Shown here: positions 33,019-42,312 of the stretch, in pieces
How positions within the stretch are numbered: the first letter of the stretch is position 1
Layout of the letters: every line of letters begins with the position of its first letter
Assembly: GCF_947504105.1 (NCBI RefSeq)
Contig: NZ_CANNGP010000003.1
Location: 62,001 to 126,000, forward strand
DNA length: 64,000 nt
DNA from: an uncultured Tateyamaria sp.
GTDB taxonomy: Bacteria; Pseudomonadota; Alphaproteobacteria; Rhodobacterales; Rhodobacteraceae
Direction of reading: 5' to 3'
Program-made: the position numbers and the translations under genes
The notes under the pieces: generated by a model
Database searches by the model: none
The model's input: the letters and a program-made list of their open reading frames with translations, nothing else
What the model was told of the DNA's origin: nothing

Positions 33019-34980
33019 TCAGTCAAACAGGCTCCGCAGCCCTTTTTTGACCTCATTTTCCAGCTTTTTCTTGGTTGCATCCTCGAGGTCCTGGCCCTCA
33101 TCCGTGACGCCCAGTTCCTTGGTCACTTTCTCGCGCACCTTCTCCTTGGCCTTGGCTTCGATCTTGTCTTTCTCGGCTTCCAGCTTTTTGTCCAGCTTCA
33201 GGTCAATCGCGGAATCCAGATCGGGCAGAATGCTTGGGTCGGCCCAAGGACCACGGATGCGCACAGGGATGGCCAGGTCCGGGCCGTCGTCTCCCTTGAG
33301 CGCCGTCGGCGTGAACAGATAGTCGATATCTTGCTGGCCCAGGCCCACGCGTCCCGCACCCCGCGCCTCGAAACTGCGCAACAACACCAACAGGTCGTCA
33401 TTCCGTAGATTGCCGCCTTGCATTTGGAAGCTGGCACTCATTTCTTCGAACACGGTGGTGCGCCCGTTGCCCCGCCCGAATTTCAGCAGGCCGTCGAGGT
33501 CCAGCCCTTCGATTGTACCGCTTGCCACGTTGAATGATCCGTTGCCCGAGAGCGACTTCATGATCGCATCCACATTGGGCCCGACGCCAAGGAATTTCAC
33601 CTCTGCATTGGCTTTCCCCGTCAACATCTCAAGGTCCGCCGCATCCCACAGGAACGGTTGCAGTCCAAGGCCGCGCGCAGTCAGGTTGCCGCCAACGCTC
33701 AGCCCCGAACGGTTATTGACCACGAACTGCCCGACCAGCGTGCCGTTGTAGGCAGCGACTTCGCGCAGTTCGAACACCATGCGGCTGTTGTCGTTGCGCA
33801 AAAGGGTGCGGGTCTGTCCGAGTTTGAACTGACCGAGGTCGATAGAGGAAGCTGCCAGCGCGATCTCACCATTGAATGCGGCCAGCCCGCTGGCATCGAT
33901 CGGATCCGTGGGCCAGCCGGTGCCTACCTCAACCTCCGAGGACGAGGAACTGCCACCTCCGCCCCCGCTGTCCCCGCCGGTTGCACTGCTCAGATCCAGC
34001 GCCCCGGCATTCAGTTGAGCGTTGATCGCCGGGGTGCCGTTCAGGCTGATATCCGCAGCACCCGTCAGCATGTTGCCCCTCAGATCGGCCCGAAGATCGC
34101 GCAAGGAAAGACGCCGGTCAGCGGTAAGGGTAAGGTCGGTCGACATCTCGACCGACTCCCCCAGCTTTGCCGGCAGCCCGGGGCGCGGCAATCCCAAGGC
34201 CGCCATGAAGGTGTCAGTGTCCGGCAGGTTCAGCCCCAGCATGCCCGCAACCTCGCCCGCCGTGCTGGCGCGTCCGTCCAGCGTCAATAGCCCCCCGCCT
34301 GCTTCGATGGATGCCTTGACGGGTTGCACCTGTCCCGCGATGAAACCCGCGAACCCGTCAATGGTGGCGTCTACTTCAACCGGTGTCCCCGAGGGGCGCA
34401 AGGTCGCGTCGATGGTGGCGGGGCCCAGACGCTCGGGCCAGTCAAGCATCAGATCAACCCCGGAATAAGACAGCGTATCTGACCCCTCTGCGGCATAGGT
34501 CAGAGTGGCATCCGTGATCTCCAACTTCTGGATCGACAGGGGTTGGGCGGCACGGGTTGGGGCCGTCTCGGTTTCGATCTGCGCCTCTCCACTTGCATCG
34601 GTGAAGACCCAGCTGGCCCGCCCGTCAGCACGGCTTTCAAGCCGGATGGTGGGGCGTGTTGCCTCGATATTGGTAATGCGGATTTCGCGGTCGCGAATAT
34701 AGGCCATCAAGTCCACGCCAATCGCGGCATTTTCGGCTGTCAGCATCGGACCCTGTTCTGACCAGTCGGCATTGCCAACCTCAAGCCCGTCGGCGCGCAC
34801 GCCAAGCACTGGCCACAGGGTCATCGACACCCCGGTGATTGTCACGTCGCGACCCGTTGCCTTGCGGATCTGGTCAGCGGCAATGGCACCAATGCGATCA
34901 GCGGGCAAAAAAAACAGTGACACTCCTGCGACCAACACAAGAACCAGGACAAACCCGATAAGGCGGAAAATCCATTTCAT
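33019..34980 (-). CDS. AsmA-family protein
   Basis: This 653-residue protein is anchored by one N-terminal membrane helix (MKWIFRLIGFVLVLVLVAGV), with the rest in the periplasm. The AsmA signature PADRIGAIAADQIRKATGRDVTI follows the helix, and the C-terminal AsmA domain includes GLDLDGLLKFGRGNGRTTVF and DIDYLFTPTALKG. There is a Gly/Ser linker (GGGGGSSSSS) near residue 390 and a charged, helical Lys/Glu C-terminus of about 60 residues. AsmA-like proteins are linked to lipid transport and outer-membrane homeostasis. The ATG at 34980 was chosen because the extension upstream lacks the family start. Confidence 0.88.
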   Translation of the reverse strand: MKWIFRLIGFVLVLVLVAGVSLFFLPADRIGAIAADQIRKATGRDVTITGVSMTLWPVLGVRADGLEVGNADWSEQGPMLTAENAAIGVDLMAYIRDREIRITNIEATRPTIRLESRADGRASWVFTDASGEAQIETETAPTRAAQPLSIQKLEITDATLTYAAEGSDTLSYSGVDLMLDWPERLGPATIDATLRPSGTPVEVDATIDGFAGFIAGQVQPVKASIEAGGGLLTLDGRASTAGEVAGMLGLNLPDTDTFMAALGLPRPGLPAKLGESVEMSTDLTLTADRRLSLRDLRADLRGNMLTGAADISLNGTPAINAQLNAGALDLSSATGGDSGGGGGSSSSSEVEVGTGWPTDPIDASGLAAFNGEIALAASSIDLGQFKLGQTRTLLRNDNSRMVFELREVAAYNGTLVGQFVVNNRSGLSVGGNLTARGLGLQPFLWDAADLEMLTGKANAEVKFLGVGPNVDAIMKSLSGNGSFNVASGTIEGLDLDGLLKFGRGNGRTTVFEEMSASFQMQGGNLRNDDLLVLLRSFEARGAGRVGLGQQDIDYLFTPTALKGDDGPDLAIPVRIRGPWADPSILPDLDSAIDLKLDKKLEAEKDKIEAKAKEKVREKVTKELGVTDEGQDLEDATKKKLENEVKKGLRSLFD

Positions 34981-35083
34981 GACAACTGCTCCGTTCTGAT
35001 GACGTGTTGAGACCAGCGTAACGCAGCGCACGCATAGCACCCAACCCTTTTCCCCGGCCACCACATCACATATGAGGCAAGCC

Positions 35084-36463
35084 ATGAGCACAAACCCGCC
35101 TGACCTGCGCCCCGACCTTGCCCCCAAGGCTACATTGGACAGCACTCGCCGCCCCGGCCAACCCACGATCGGGATGGTCAGCCTTGGCTGCCCCAAGGCG
35201 CTGGTCGACAGCGAACGTATCCTGACACGGCTGCGGGCCGAGGGCTACGGCATCTCACCTGACTATTCCGGCGCGGATGCGGTGATCGTGAACACCTGCG
35301 GCTTTCTGGACAGTGCAAAGGCTGAAAGCCTTGATGCCATTGGCGAGGCACTGGATGAGAACGGGCGCGTGATCGTCACGGGGTGCCTGGGGGCCGAACC
35401 CGAATACATCACCGGCGCGCATCCCAAGGTGCTGGCTGTCACCGGGCCGCATCAATACGAGCAGGTGCTGGATGCCGTACATTCCGCCGTGCCGCCCGAT
35501 CCGGACCCCTTTGTCGACCTGCTGCCTGCCAGCGGCGTCAGCCTGACCCCGCGCCATTTCAGTTACCTCAAGATTTCAGAGGGCTGTAACCACAAGTGCA
35601 AGTTCTGCATCATCCCGGACATGCGTGGCCGCCTTGCGTCCCGCCCGGCCCATGCCGTCGTACGCGAGGCCGAAAAGCTGGTCGAGGCCGGGGTGAAGGA
35701 ACTGCTGGTCATCTCTCAGGACACGTCGGCCTATGGCGTCGATATCAAGCACGCTGAGGATAAAGGACATCGCGCCCATATCACTGACCTTGCCCGCGAT
35801 CTGGGATCGCTCGGTGCATGGGTAAGGTTGCACTATGTTTATCCCTACCCCCATGTGCGTGAGTTGATCCCGCTGATGGCGGAGGGGCTGGTGCTGCCCT
35901 ATCTCGATATCCCGTTCCAGCACGCCCACACCGACACGCTGCGCCGCATGGCACGCCCTGCCGCCGCCGAGCGGACACTGGACCGGATCGCAGAATGGCG
36001 GTCGATCTGCCCTGAGATCACGCTGCGTTCGACATTCATCGTGGGTTATCCCGGTGAAACGGAAGAGGAATTCCAGACCCTTCTGGACTGGATGGACGAG
36101 GCGCAACTGGATCGCGTGGGATGCTTTCAGTACGAAAACGTGGAGGGCGCGCGATCAAACGCCCTGCCCGATCACGTGGCGCCTGAACTGAAGCAGGAAC
36201 GCTGGGAGCGGTTCATGGAGAAGGCCGCGGCCATTTCCGAAGCCAAGCTGGCCGCCAAGGTGGGTCAGCGCATGGACGTGATCGTGGACGAGGTGGACGA
36301 CGAGGCCGCCACCTGCCGGACCAAAGCAGATGCGCCCGAGATCGACGGCAATCTGTTCATTGATGAGGGGTTCGAGGATTTGAGCCCCGGCGATATCGTG
36401 ACCGTCGAGGTGGACGAGGCGGGTGACTACGACCTGTGGGGAAAGCTGGTGACAGCGGGCTGA
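35084..36463 (+). CDS. rimO: Ribosomal protein S12 methylthiotransferase
   Basis: This 459-residue radical-SAM enzyme methylthiolates Asp of ribosomal protein S12. The N-terminal MTTase cluster cysteines are in [22 protein letters not shown] and GCLGAE; the radical-SAM motif is CNHKCKFC near residue 170; [12 protein letters not shown] and a C-terminal TRAM domain follow. The SLGCPK...DSE motif separates RimO from MiaB. The second ATG (35084), preceded by TGAGGC, was preferred to 35072. It diverges from the AsmA gene. Confidence 0.95.
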   Translation: MSTNPPDLRPDLAPKATLDSTRRPGQPTIGMVSLGCPKALVDSERILTRLRAEGYGISPDYSGADAVIVNTCGFLDSAKAESLDAIGEALDENGRVIVTGCLGAEPEYITGAHPKVLAVTGPHQYEQVLDAVHSAVPPDPDPFVDLLPASGVSLTPRHFSYLKISEGCNHKCKFCIIPDMRGRLASRPAHAVVREAEKLVEAGVKELLVISQDTSAYGVDIKHAEDKGHRAHITDLARDLGSLGAWVRLHYVYPYPHVRELIPLMAEGLVLPYLDIPFQHAHTDTLRRMARPAAAERTLDRIAEWRSICPEITLRSTFIVGYPGETEEEFQTLLDWMDEAQLDRVGCFQYENVEGARSNALPDHVAPELKQERWERFMEKAAAISEAKLAAKVGQRMDVIVDEVDDEAATCRTKADAPEIDGNLFIDEGFEDLSPGDIVTVEVDEAGDYDLWGKLVTAG

Positions 36464-36540
36464 ATAAGGGTCCGGTTGCACCTATCCATATTCAACACAT
36501 TCGCGGCGTTTCCCCACAAACCTTGCGTTTTGGTTAATTT

Positions 36541-36555
36541 GTTCTATATTTGTTC
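36541..36555 (+). promoter_or_regulatory. LexA (SOS) box, alphaproteobacterial type
   Basis: GTTCTATATTTGTTC is an exact GTTC-N7-GTTC direct repeat, the LexA-binding motif known in Rhodobacter and other alphaproteobacteria. It lies 30 bp before the start of the small repeat protein gene, where LexA would block transcription initiation. Confidence 0.75.
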
Positions 36556-36585
36556 TCCACCCTGGCGAAAGCAAGGAGAACAGAT

Positions 36586-36933
36586 ATGTCGATCCATCCT
36601 ACCCTTCCCGGCCTGTTCGAGCCGGTGCAGACGGCCCTGCCTCTTGACGCGCAGCCTGCAACGGAAAAGCAGATTGCCTATGCCCGGACGCTGGCTGCAA
36701 AGACGGGCCGCCCCTTGCCTGCGGCACTCTTCCGTGACCGGGTGGGTTTGTCGGCGTGGATCGATCAGACCAAACCCAAAGCCGCAGAGGGCCGGTTTTC
36801 GGCTTATCCCAGTGCCAAGCAGGTGCAGTTTGCCGAACGCATCGCCCGTCTGAAACGCCGCCAGATCCCGGCGGAGTGTTTCAAGGACAAGGTGATGATG
36901 TCCCGGTGGATCGATGGAAACAAACCCCGGTAA
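36586..36933 (+). CDS. Small protein with internal two-fold repeat, probably SOS-controlled
   Basis: This 115-residue protein has two homologous units of about 37 residues. Unit 1 is ATEKQIAYARTLA...RPLPAALFRDRVGLSAWIDQ; unit 2 is PSAKQVQFAERIA...RQIPAECFKDKVMMSRWIDGNK. The KQ..YA..L pattern resembles short helical domains of the DUF3072 type. A good AAGGAGAA precedes the ATG and a LexA box lies further upstream, so a DNA-damage role is inferred. No catalytic motif is visible. A longer frame from 36550 would start inside the regulatory region and was rejected. Confidence 0.78.
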   Translation: MSIHPTLPGLFEPVQTALPLDAQPATEKQIAYARTLAAKTGRPLPAALFRDRVGLSAWIDQTKPKAAEGRFSAYPSAKQVQFAERIARLKRRQIPAECFKDKVMMSRWIDGNKPR

Positions 36934-36948
36934 GTGCGGCGCTTTGTC

Positions 36949-36976
36949 TATAGAGCCGCGTTTGTGCGGCTCTATA
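36949..36976. terminator. Perfect 11-bp hairpin
   Basis: TATAGAGCCGC and GCGGCTCTATA enclose a 6-base loop, 16 bp after the stop of the SOS-type gene and 9 bp before the next start. There is no long T-run, so it may be a weak terminator or a stabilising stem for the upstream message. Confidence 0.6.
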
Positions 36977-36984
36977 TTTACATC

Positions 36985-37368
36985 ATGACTGAAGATACCC
37001 GGGTGCTATACAACGCAGACTGCCCCGTCTGCAGTTTCGAGATCGATCACTATGCCAAGTATAGCGCCGGTCGCGCCCTGCCCATCCGCTTTGAAGATCT
37101 GAATTGCGTCGACATGACGGATTGGGGGCTGAGCCGGGACGAGGCGGCGCGCCGCCTGTACGTGTTGCGGGGTGGTCAGATGTATTCGGGCGTCCCGGCC
37201 TTCATCGTGCTGTGGCAGGACATGCCGCGTTATCGCTGGCTGGCACGGATCGTGTCGCTGCCCGGTCTCCATTGGCTTGCGTCCAAAGCATATGACCATG
37301 TGTTGGCGCCGCTGATCTACCAATGGCATCTGCGACGCCAGGCGGCAGCAACGTCAACTGAATCGTGA
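36985..37368 (+). CDS. DCC (DUF393) thiol-disulphide oxidoreductase family protein
   Basis: This 127-residue protein has the family-naming motif near the N-terminus: VLYNADCPVCSFEI with CxxC, and the usual F..LN region, YSGVPAFIVLW and a helical end. DCC proteins have a thioredoxin-like fold and no settled substrate. The ATG at 36985 gives the standard N-terminus; the upstream extension crosses the hairpin. Confidence 0.85.
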   Translation: MTEDTRVLYNADCPVCSFEIDHYAKYSAGRALPIRFEDLNCVDMTDWGLSRDEAARRLYVLRGGQMYSGVPAFIVLWQDMPRYRWLARIVSLPGLHWLASKAYDHVLAPLIYQWHLRRQAAATSTES

Positions 37369-37414
37369 GGGTTTGTGCCTAGACCGTGAACATCTCACAG
37401 GTCAGGTTGCCGCA

Positions 37415-38047
37415 ATGCCATACCCACATTCCGTTCGTGAAACCCTTGCCGATGCTTCTGTTCATGTTCTTGGTCTGACAGCCGGGATCACCGCAAGTGC
37501 AATGCTGTTGGTTCATGTTATGCAGACCCAAGGGGCGGCACAGATTGCAGCAACCAGCATTTACACCGGCCTTGCGGTCTTTGCCCTTGTGGCGTCTGCC
37601 TCCTATCATCTGCTGCGGTGGGAGCGATCGCGCCCGGTGTTTCACCGGATCGATCACGCGGCCATTTGCCTCAAGATTGCCGGGACTTACACGCCGCTGG
37701 TTGTCCTGATCGGATCGGCCTTTGCCTATGTGGTGCTGGCCGCCGTTTGGTTGGTGGCCCTGCTGGGGGCCCTGGCCAAGCTGAGCTTCTGGGCCACGGA
37801 TGCACGGGGATCGCTGGCGCTGTACCTCGCGATGGGCTGGGCGAGCGTGCTGTTGATCTGGCCCATGTGGCAGAACCTGCCCGGCGCCTCGACCGCGTTG
37901 ATCGTGGCAGGCGGGGGGCTGTATTCGCTGGGCACAGTGTTTTACGCGCAGAAATCGCTGCGCTTTCAGAACGCGATCTGGCACAGCTTCGTTCTGGCCG
38001 CCTCGGCCTGTTTCTTTGGGGCTGTGGCCTTGGGCCTGTCAGTCTGA
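37415..38047 (+). CDS. Hemolysin III / TrhA family membrane protein
   Basis: This 210-residue protein has seven predicted helices of the PAQR/hemolysin-III type. Diagnostic residues include SASYHLLRW, FHRIDHAAICLKIAGTYTP and the C-terminal IWHSFVLAASACFF (conserved metal-site His and Asp). The family affects membrane energetics; direct haemolytic activity is not established for most members. The ATG at 37415 was chosen over an upstream TTG. Its end overlaps the convergent DUF6455 gene by 9 bp. Confidence 0.88.
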   Translation: MPYPHSVRETLADASVHVLGLTAGITASAMLLVHVMQTQGAAQIAATSIYTGLAVFALVASASYHLLRWERSRPVFHRIDHAAICLKIAGTYTPLVVLIGSAFAYVVLAAVWLVALLGALAKLSFWATDARGSLALYLAMGWASVLLIWPMWQNLPGASTALIVAGGGLYSLGTVFYAQKSLRFQNAIWHSFVLAASACFFGAVALGLSV

Positions 38048-38299
38048 GCGGCGCGCCAGTTCGGCGAATGCTTCGGCGTTGCGACAGAAGTCCGGCGTTT
38101 CAGATACTCGACCGGCCTGCATGTCCAGCCATTGCGCGCAGGCGTCAGGCTTTGTGCAGCCCACACAGTTGAGCACGAGGTCCGAGATGTCGGAGGGTGT
38201 CAGATGCGCGCGCAGGGCGGCTTCTTGCAGGTCGACACCGCGGGCGGCGGCCATACGGTCGACCAAATCGGCGTGGGTCTTCAATCGGGCGTCAGTCAT
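38039..38299 (-). CDS. DUF6455 family protein
   Basis: This 86-residue protein has the DUF6455 pattern common in Rhodobacteraceae: HADLVDRMAAARGVDLQEAAL, then LNCVGCTKPDACAQWLDMQ, with conserved Cys (CxxC...C) and a later C in DFCRNAEAFAEL. It probably binds a metal or cluster, but no function is known. AAAGGGA precedes the chosen ATG. Confidence 0.8.
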   Translation of the reverse strand: MTDARLKTHADLVDRMAAARGVDLQEAALRAHLTPSDISDLVLNCVGCTKPDACAQWLDMQAGRVSETPDFCRNAEAFAELARRSD

Positions 38300-38373
38300 C
38301 GGGCGTCCCTTTCGACGAGATCCTTGGATGGTTCCAGCCTGACGGGCGCGGTGCACAAGGTCCTTGATCTAGA

Positions 38374-38760
38374 TCAAAGCTGGTCGAGATAGGCGCGCAC
38401 GCAGCTTTGGACATGGCGGAAGCGGTCACCGCCCAGATGTTTACCCCCATACCAGCGGGTCACGACGACCAGGTGATCGGTCAGCCCCTCGCGTTCAAGC
38501 ATCCGCAGGATCACCATACCCGCGCCCGCCTCGCCATCGTCGCCCTTGATCGGGCCACCTTCGGACAAGGTGGCACCCCATGTGTTGTGAGTGGCTTTTG
38601 CGTAGGCTCGGTCGCGCTTGAGGCCCTTTAGAGCGGCATCAATCTCGGCCCGCGATGCAGCAGGGCAGCCGGACACGGCGTATTTCGACCCACGGTCGGT
38701 CAGGATCTGGCCCAAACGCTTCAAGGTCGGGTTTCCCAGACCCGACAGACGGGCCCGCAT
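38374..38760 (-). CDS. YigZ/IMPACT (UPF0029) family protein
   Basis: This 128-residue protein has the UPF0029 signature around residues 70-110: GDDGEAGAGMVILRMLE (family usually GEPSGTAG) and VVVTRWYGGKHLGGDRFRHV. The family is thought to affect translation. The DNA carries the family's N-terminal I/SRFIA-like region in altered form (SKYAVSGCPA). It ends 75 bp before the start of the DUF6455 gene and has the same orientation. Confidence 0.85.
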   Translation of the reverse strand: MRARLSGLGNPTLKRLGQILTDRGSKYAVSGCPAASRAEIDAALKGLKRDRAYAKATHNTWGATLSEGGPIKGDDGEAGAGMVILRMLEREGLTDHLVVVTRWYGGKHLGGDRFRHVQSCVRAYLDQL

Positions 38761-38816
38761 GTGCTATCCAGACGCCATTGATTGATTAAAGACCATTTCA
38801 AACCGGGGATTTTCCC

Positions 38817-39098
38817 ATGACTTTTTCACTGTTGCCATCGATGCCGGTCTACGAGGTGATCGGCATCCTGGGCTTTGCGCTTTATGTGACGAATTACAGT
38901 CTTCTGACCACCCGCTGCCTGAGCAGCGATTGCCTTGCGTATTTCTCGATCAACCTTGTCGCCGCAAGCTGTGTCTTGCTGGGGCTGGTGGCGAGTTTCA
39001 ACCTGGCCTCGGCCCTGCTTCAGATCTTTTGGGTGGCCATGTCGATTATCGGCATCTTTGTTCGGCTTCGACACCGCGGCACATCCGCGCCGGTCTAG
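38817..39098 (+). CDS. Small membrane protein (CBU_0592-like)
   Basis: This 93-residue protein has three predicted helices (VIGILGFALYVTNYSLL, YFSINLVAASCVLLGLV, FNLASALLQIFWVAMSIIGIFV). The layout resembles the CBU_0592-type family, which has no assigned function. It ends overlapping the convergent peptidase stop by 4 bp. Confidence 0.7.
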   Translation: MTFSLLPSMPVYEVIGILGFALYVTNYSLLTTRCLSSDCLAYFSINLVAASCVLLGLVASFNLASALLQIFWVAMSIIGIFVRLRHRGTSAPV

Positions 39099-39817
39099 AG
39101 GCCAGCCGCGGTGCGGCGCACGGTTTCAATACGCTGTGCGTTGGGTGGGTGCGTCCCAAGGAACCGGTCGCCGGGATCAGGGATACGATTGAAGAACTCG
39201 GCACCGTTGACCGGATCATACCCTGCCGCTGCCGTTATGACGGTTCCAAGCGCGTCGGCCTCAAGCTCGAAATCCTTGGAGTACGTGCGTGCGCCCACCT
39301 GTGCCCCGATCCGCTGTGCAGATTCGATGGCGTTCGGATCACCCCCGGTCAGGGTCGCCAACCCGCCGAAGATGACGGCCCCGGCGGCTGCGTTTTCCCT
39401 TTGACGCGCGATGTGACCGCTTACGTGGTGCGCCGCTTCATGCCCCATGACAAAGGCCAGTTCGTCAGCGTTCCGCGCCTCGTCAATCAGGCGCAGCGTG
39501 AACACGAGGATCGGACGACCTTCGTCATCCAACGTCTGAAAGGCATTGGAGGGTGCATTGGCGCGATCATCCACGACGATCTTGAAATCGCAGTTCATCC
39601 CCTGCGTCCGCGCCTTGCATTCACGTTCGGCCACGGGTTCAACGCGCCGCACGACCTCGGCAAAGGCGCGGGTGGATTGCTGGCGCGTGCGCAACTCATC
39701 CGGCACATCGCGTGCGACGGGCGCGGGTCCGCCAGTCGGCGCCGACGTGACAACGAGGTCATCGCAGGCGGCCACGAAAGCCAGTGTTGTCAGGGCGGCC
39801 AAGAGACGCGTGATCAA
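39095..39817 (-). CDS. M48-family metallopeptidase lipoprotein
   Basis: This 240-residue protein has an N-terminal lipobox (LAFVAAC with Cys at residue 18), then the zinc motif GHEAAHHVSGH (HExxH) near residue 130, and downstream DFELEADALG supplying the third ligand Glu. It is presumably anchored to a periplasmic membrane face and involved in envelope protein quality control. The C-terminal THPPNAQRIE is typical of Oma1/BepA-like M48 peptidases. Confidence 0.9.
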   Translation of the reverse strand: MITRLLAALTTLAFVAACDDLVVTSAPTGGPAPVARDVPDELRTRQQSTRAFAEVVRRVEPVAERECKARTQGMNCDFKIVVDDRANAPSNAFQTLDDEGRPILVFTLRLIDEARNADELAFVMGHEAAHHVSGHIARQRENAAAGAVIFGGLATLTGGDPNAIESAQRIGAQVGARTYSKDFELEADALGTVITAAAGYDPVNGAEFFNRIPDPGDRFLGTHPPNAQRIETVRRTAAGL

Positions 39818-39937
39818 GGCAATGTCCTTTCGTACAAAACGCAGCAGATACTATCACGCACGTTGGCAGCTTCCAGCCCTCTTCACGCAGCCGTGTGCCC
39901 CTTTGCAACTCTGCGCGCATGGCATACGTTTAAACCC

Positions 39938-40177
39938 ATGTTTACAATCGAGCATGAATTCGACGCCACCGTCGTCACGCTGGTGGATGACGGGGCCGCC
40001 CCGCTGCAGGAAGATGTTGTGATCAACTCGTTCGCCGAGGTGATCACGGTGGAGCAATACGACCCGCGCAGCGACAGCGTGGTCAAGATCACCCTGTCCC
40101 CGGAACAAGCGCGTGATTTGGCTGCCGCACTGGACCTACCTGAAGGCGTGTATCAGTTGCGCAAGGAGCCGAAGTGA
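39938..40177 (+). CDS. Hypothetical small protein
   Basis: This 79-residue acidic protein starts MFTIEHEFDATVVTLVDDG and has QYDPRSDSVVKITLSPEQARDLAAALDLPEG. It resembles small conserved Rhodobacterales proteins of unknown function. The ATG was chosen because the much longer upstream frame runs antisense through the M48 gene. Confidence 0.65.
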   Translation: MFTIEHEFDATVVTLVDDGAAPLQEDVVINSFAEVITVEQYDPRSDSVVKITLSPEQARDLAAALDLPEGVYQLRKEPK

Positions 40178-40237
40178 AAAGGTCTGGACCCTTGACCTGT
40201 CTCTGCTAGCCTGCGCGGCAACAGGGGGAGGACAGAC

Positions 40238-41101
40238 ATGGTGACCGGCACCAAGATCCGCACATTCTTTGAAGGTGCATGGCATGATGAAGACGTTGCC
40301 GTCATGCGCGCCGCAGATCATGGCAGTTGGGTGGGCAGCACGGTCTTTGACGGCGCACGCTGGTTCGACGGACGTGCGCCCGACCTGGATCTGCATTGCG
40401 CCCGCGTAAACCGGTCCGCTGAGGCGTTGATGCTGACCCCAACCATGGAAAGCGCGGATATCGTGGAGGCGATCCACGAAGGTTTGAAAGCCTATGATCC
40501 GTCCGATGCCGTCTACATCCGGCCCATGTATTGGGGGCTGGACGGTGATGCGTCAGGCATCGTGCCCAAACCGGACGCCACCGGATTTGCCATCTGCCTC
40601 GAAGCGATCCCGATGGCTGATCCGTCCGCGTCGATCACGTTGGGACGCACGCGGTTTCGCCGCCCCGTGATCGAAGACAATGTCGTCAACGCCAAGGCTG
40701 GATGCCTGTACCCCAACAACGCCCGTATGCTGGCCGAAGTGCGCAAGCGTGGATTTCAGAACGCGCTGGTGGCCGATGCGATGGGCAACGTGGCCGAAAG
40801 CGCCACTGCCAACGTGTTCATGGTCAAGGATGGCGCGGTCTTTACCCCAATCCCGAACGGCACGTTCCTGTCCGGCATCACCCGCGCCCGCCACATGTCA
40901 AACATGCGTGCCGATGGGATGGAGGTCATCGAAAAAGTCCTGACATTCGAGGATTTCGAGGACGCTGACGAGGTGTTCCTGTCTGGCAATATGATGAAAG
41001 TCACGCCTGTGTCGGGGTTCGAGGACACGTCCTACCAGGTCGGTCCTGTCACCCGCCGCGCGCGCGAGATGTATTGGGATTGGGCCGCAAGCCATGGGTA
41101 A
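40238..41101 (+). CDS. Branched-chain amino acid aminotransferase-like (class IV PLP)
   Basis: This 287-residue fold-type IV aminotransferase has ADHGSWVGSTVFDGARWF at the substrate entrance, IRPMYWG, NVVNAKAGCLYPNNARMLAE containing the PLP Lys near residue 153, NVAESATANVFMVKDG and GTFLSGITRARHM. Closest in pattern to IlvE. Other class IV activities (D-amino acid transaminase, ADC lyase) cannot be excluded. GGGGGAGG precedes the ATG. It overlaps the next gene by 8 bp. Confidence 0.85.
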   Translation: MVTGTKIRTFFEGAWHDEDVAVMRAADHGSWVGSTVFDGARWFDGRAPDLDLHCARVNRSAEALMLTPTMESADIVEAIHEGLKAYDPSDAVYIRPMYWGLDGDASGIVPKPDATGFAICLEAIPMADPSASITLGRTRFRRPVIEDNVVNAKAGCLYPNNARMLAEVRKRGFQNALVADAMGNVAESATANVFMVKDGAVFTPIPNGTFLSGITRARHMSNMRADGMEVIEKVLTFEDFEDADEVFLSGNMMKVTPVSGFEDTSYQVGPVTRRAREMYWDWAASHG

Positions 41102-41690
41102 GCCGCTTGAGTTCTGGTTCGAATTCGCCAGCACATACAGCTATCTGAGTGCTGCCCGGATCGAAGATGCCTGTGCCAACGCCGGGGTGCCGCTGGTCTG
41201 GCGATCCTTTCTGCTGGGCCCCGTTTTTGGCGCGCAAGGCATGACGGATTCGCCGTTCAACATGTTTCCGGTGAAGGGCGCCTATATGTGGACCGACATG
41301 GAACGCTGTTGTTCCGATCTGGAGTTGCCCTTTGGCAAGCCATCCTCGTTTCCCCGTGGCAGCCTGTTGGCCGCACGAATAGTGGCAGCGCATGCAGATG
41401 CACCATGGGTCGGTCCGTTTGTACGAGCTGTGTATCATGCGAATTTTGCCGAGGACCGCGATATCGCGGACGACACAGTGATTGCCGCATTGTTGTTCGA
41501 GATCGAGCAAGATGCCGAGGCCATCGTCGCCGCAGCCACGGCACCAGAGGGCAAGGCCCTGTTGCGCACAGCGACGGAAGAGGCGTTGGCGCGCGGGTTG
41601 TTCGGCGCGCCCAGCTTTGTCGTGGATGGCGCGTTGTTCTGGGGCAATGACCGGTTGGAACAGGCGCTTGCCCACGCCCGCGCCTCGTGA
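41094..41690 (+). CDS. DsbA-family protein (2-hydroxychromene-2-carboxylate isomerase-like)
   Basis: This 198-residue kappa-class GST/DsbA-like protein has FWFEFASTYSYLSAARIE at the N-terminus (the SPYSY/STYSY site in place of CxxC), WRSFLLGPVFGAQGM and a C-terminal GLFGAPSFVVDGALFWGNDRLEQ. The lack of a CxxC argues against a disulphide oxidase and for an isomerase or glutathione-dependent role. It is translationally coupled to the aminotransferase. Confidence 0.87.
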   Translation: MGKPLEFWFEFASTYSYLSAARIEDACANAGVPLVWRSFLLGPVFGAQGMTDSPFNMFPVKGAYMWTDMERCCSDLELPFGKPSSFPRGSLLAARIVAAHADAPWVGPFVRAVYHANFAEDRDIADDTVIAALLFEIEQDAEAIVAAATAPEGKALLRTATEEALARGLFGAPSFVVDGALFWGNDRLEQALAHARAS

Positions 41691-41755
41691 TCACACGCGG
41701 GATTGCGCGCGCGCGGACGTTGGGCCATTGTGCCGGCACGTGAGCGGAGGACAGG

Positions 41756-42211
41756 ATGCGCAAATTTCTGGTGGTGCTGGATGACAGCCGTGAGTGCCTG
41801 AACGCGATGCGCTTTGCAGCAATGCGGGCCAATCACACGGGCGGTGGCGTTGCAATTCTGTCGGTGATCCCGCCCGACGAGTTCAATCACTGGATCGGTG
41901 TTGGCAATGTCATGCGCGAGGAGGCCCGCGAGCGCATCCACGCACATTTCGAGGTGTTCGCCAAGTGGATGCGCGACAAGCAGGGTATCGACCCAGAGCT
42001 GGTTATCCGCGAGGGACAGGCCGTGGACGAGATCATGGCGCAGGTCCATGATGACCCAGAGATCGGTGTATTGGTGTTGGGGGCCGGGACGGACAAGAAG
42101 GGCCCTGGCCCGCTTGTCACGCAGCTGAGCCGCAACGCAGGCAATCTGCCCATTCCTATGACCGTCGTGCCGGGCGATTTGAGCAAAGAGAAGCTGGAAG
42201 CCATCACCTGA
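41756..42211 (+). CDS. Universal stress protein (UspA family)
   Basis: This 151-residue protein has VVLDDSRECLNAMRFAAMRA at the N-terminus, ERIHAHFEVFAKWM, REGQAVDEIMAQVHD, then VLVLGAGTDKKGPGPLVTQLS (ATP-binding-like G..G loop) and IPMTVVPGDLS. The ribosome-binding site is AGCGGAGGA. Cytoplasmic, probably nucleotide-binding. Confidence 0.9.
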   Translation: MRKFLVVLDDSRECLNAMRFAAMRANHTGGGVAILSVIPPDEFNHWIGVGNVMREEARERIHAHFEVFAKWMRDKQGIDPELVIREGQAVDEIMAQVHDDPEIGVLVLGAGTDKKGPGPLVTQLSRNAGNLPIPMTVVPGDLSKEKLEAIT

Positions 42212-42312
42212 TCGCTTGGCGCTGTCGCCTCGCGCACTTTAGAATCGTTCCAAACCTTGACAGTGTGCCGTCTCATCCGCATATCCTAGTGTAACGCTCA
42301 GGAGCTGTGCCC

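Noticed and set aside
38930-39937. Long + strand extension of the small gene at 39938
   Set aside because: It reads antisense through the M48 peptidase gene. The last ATG, after the peptidase, gives a normal small protein.
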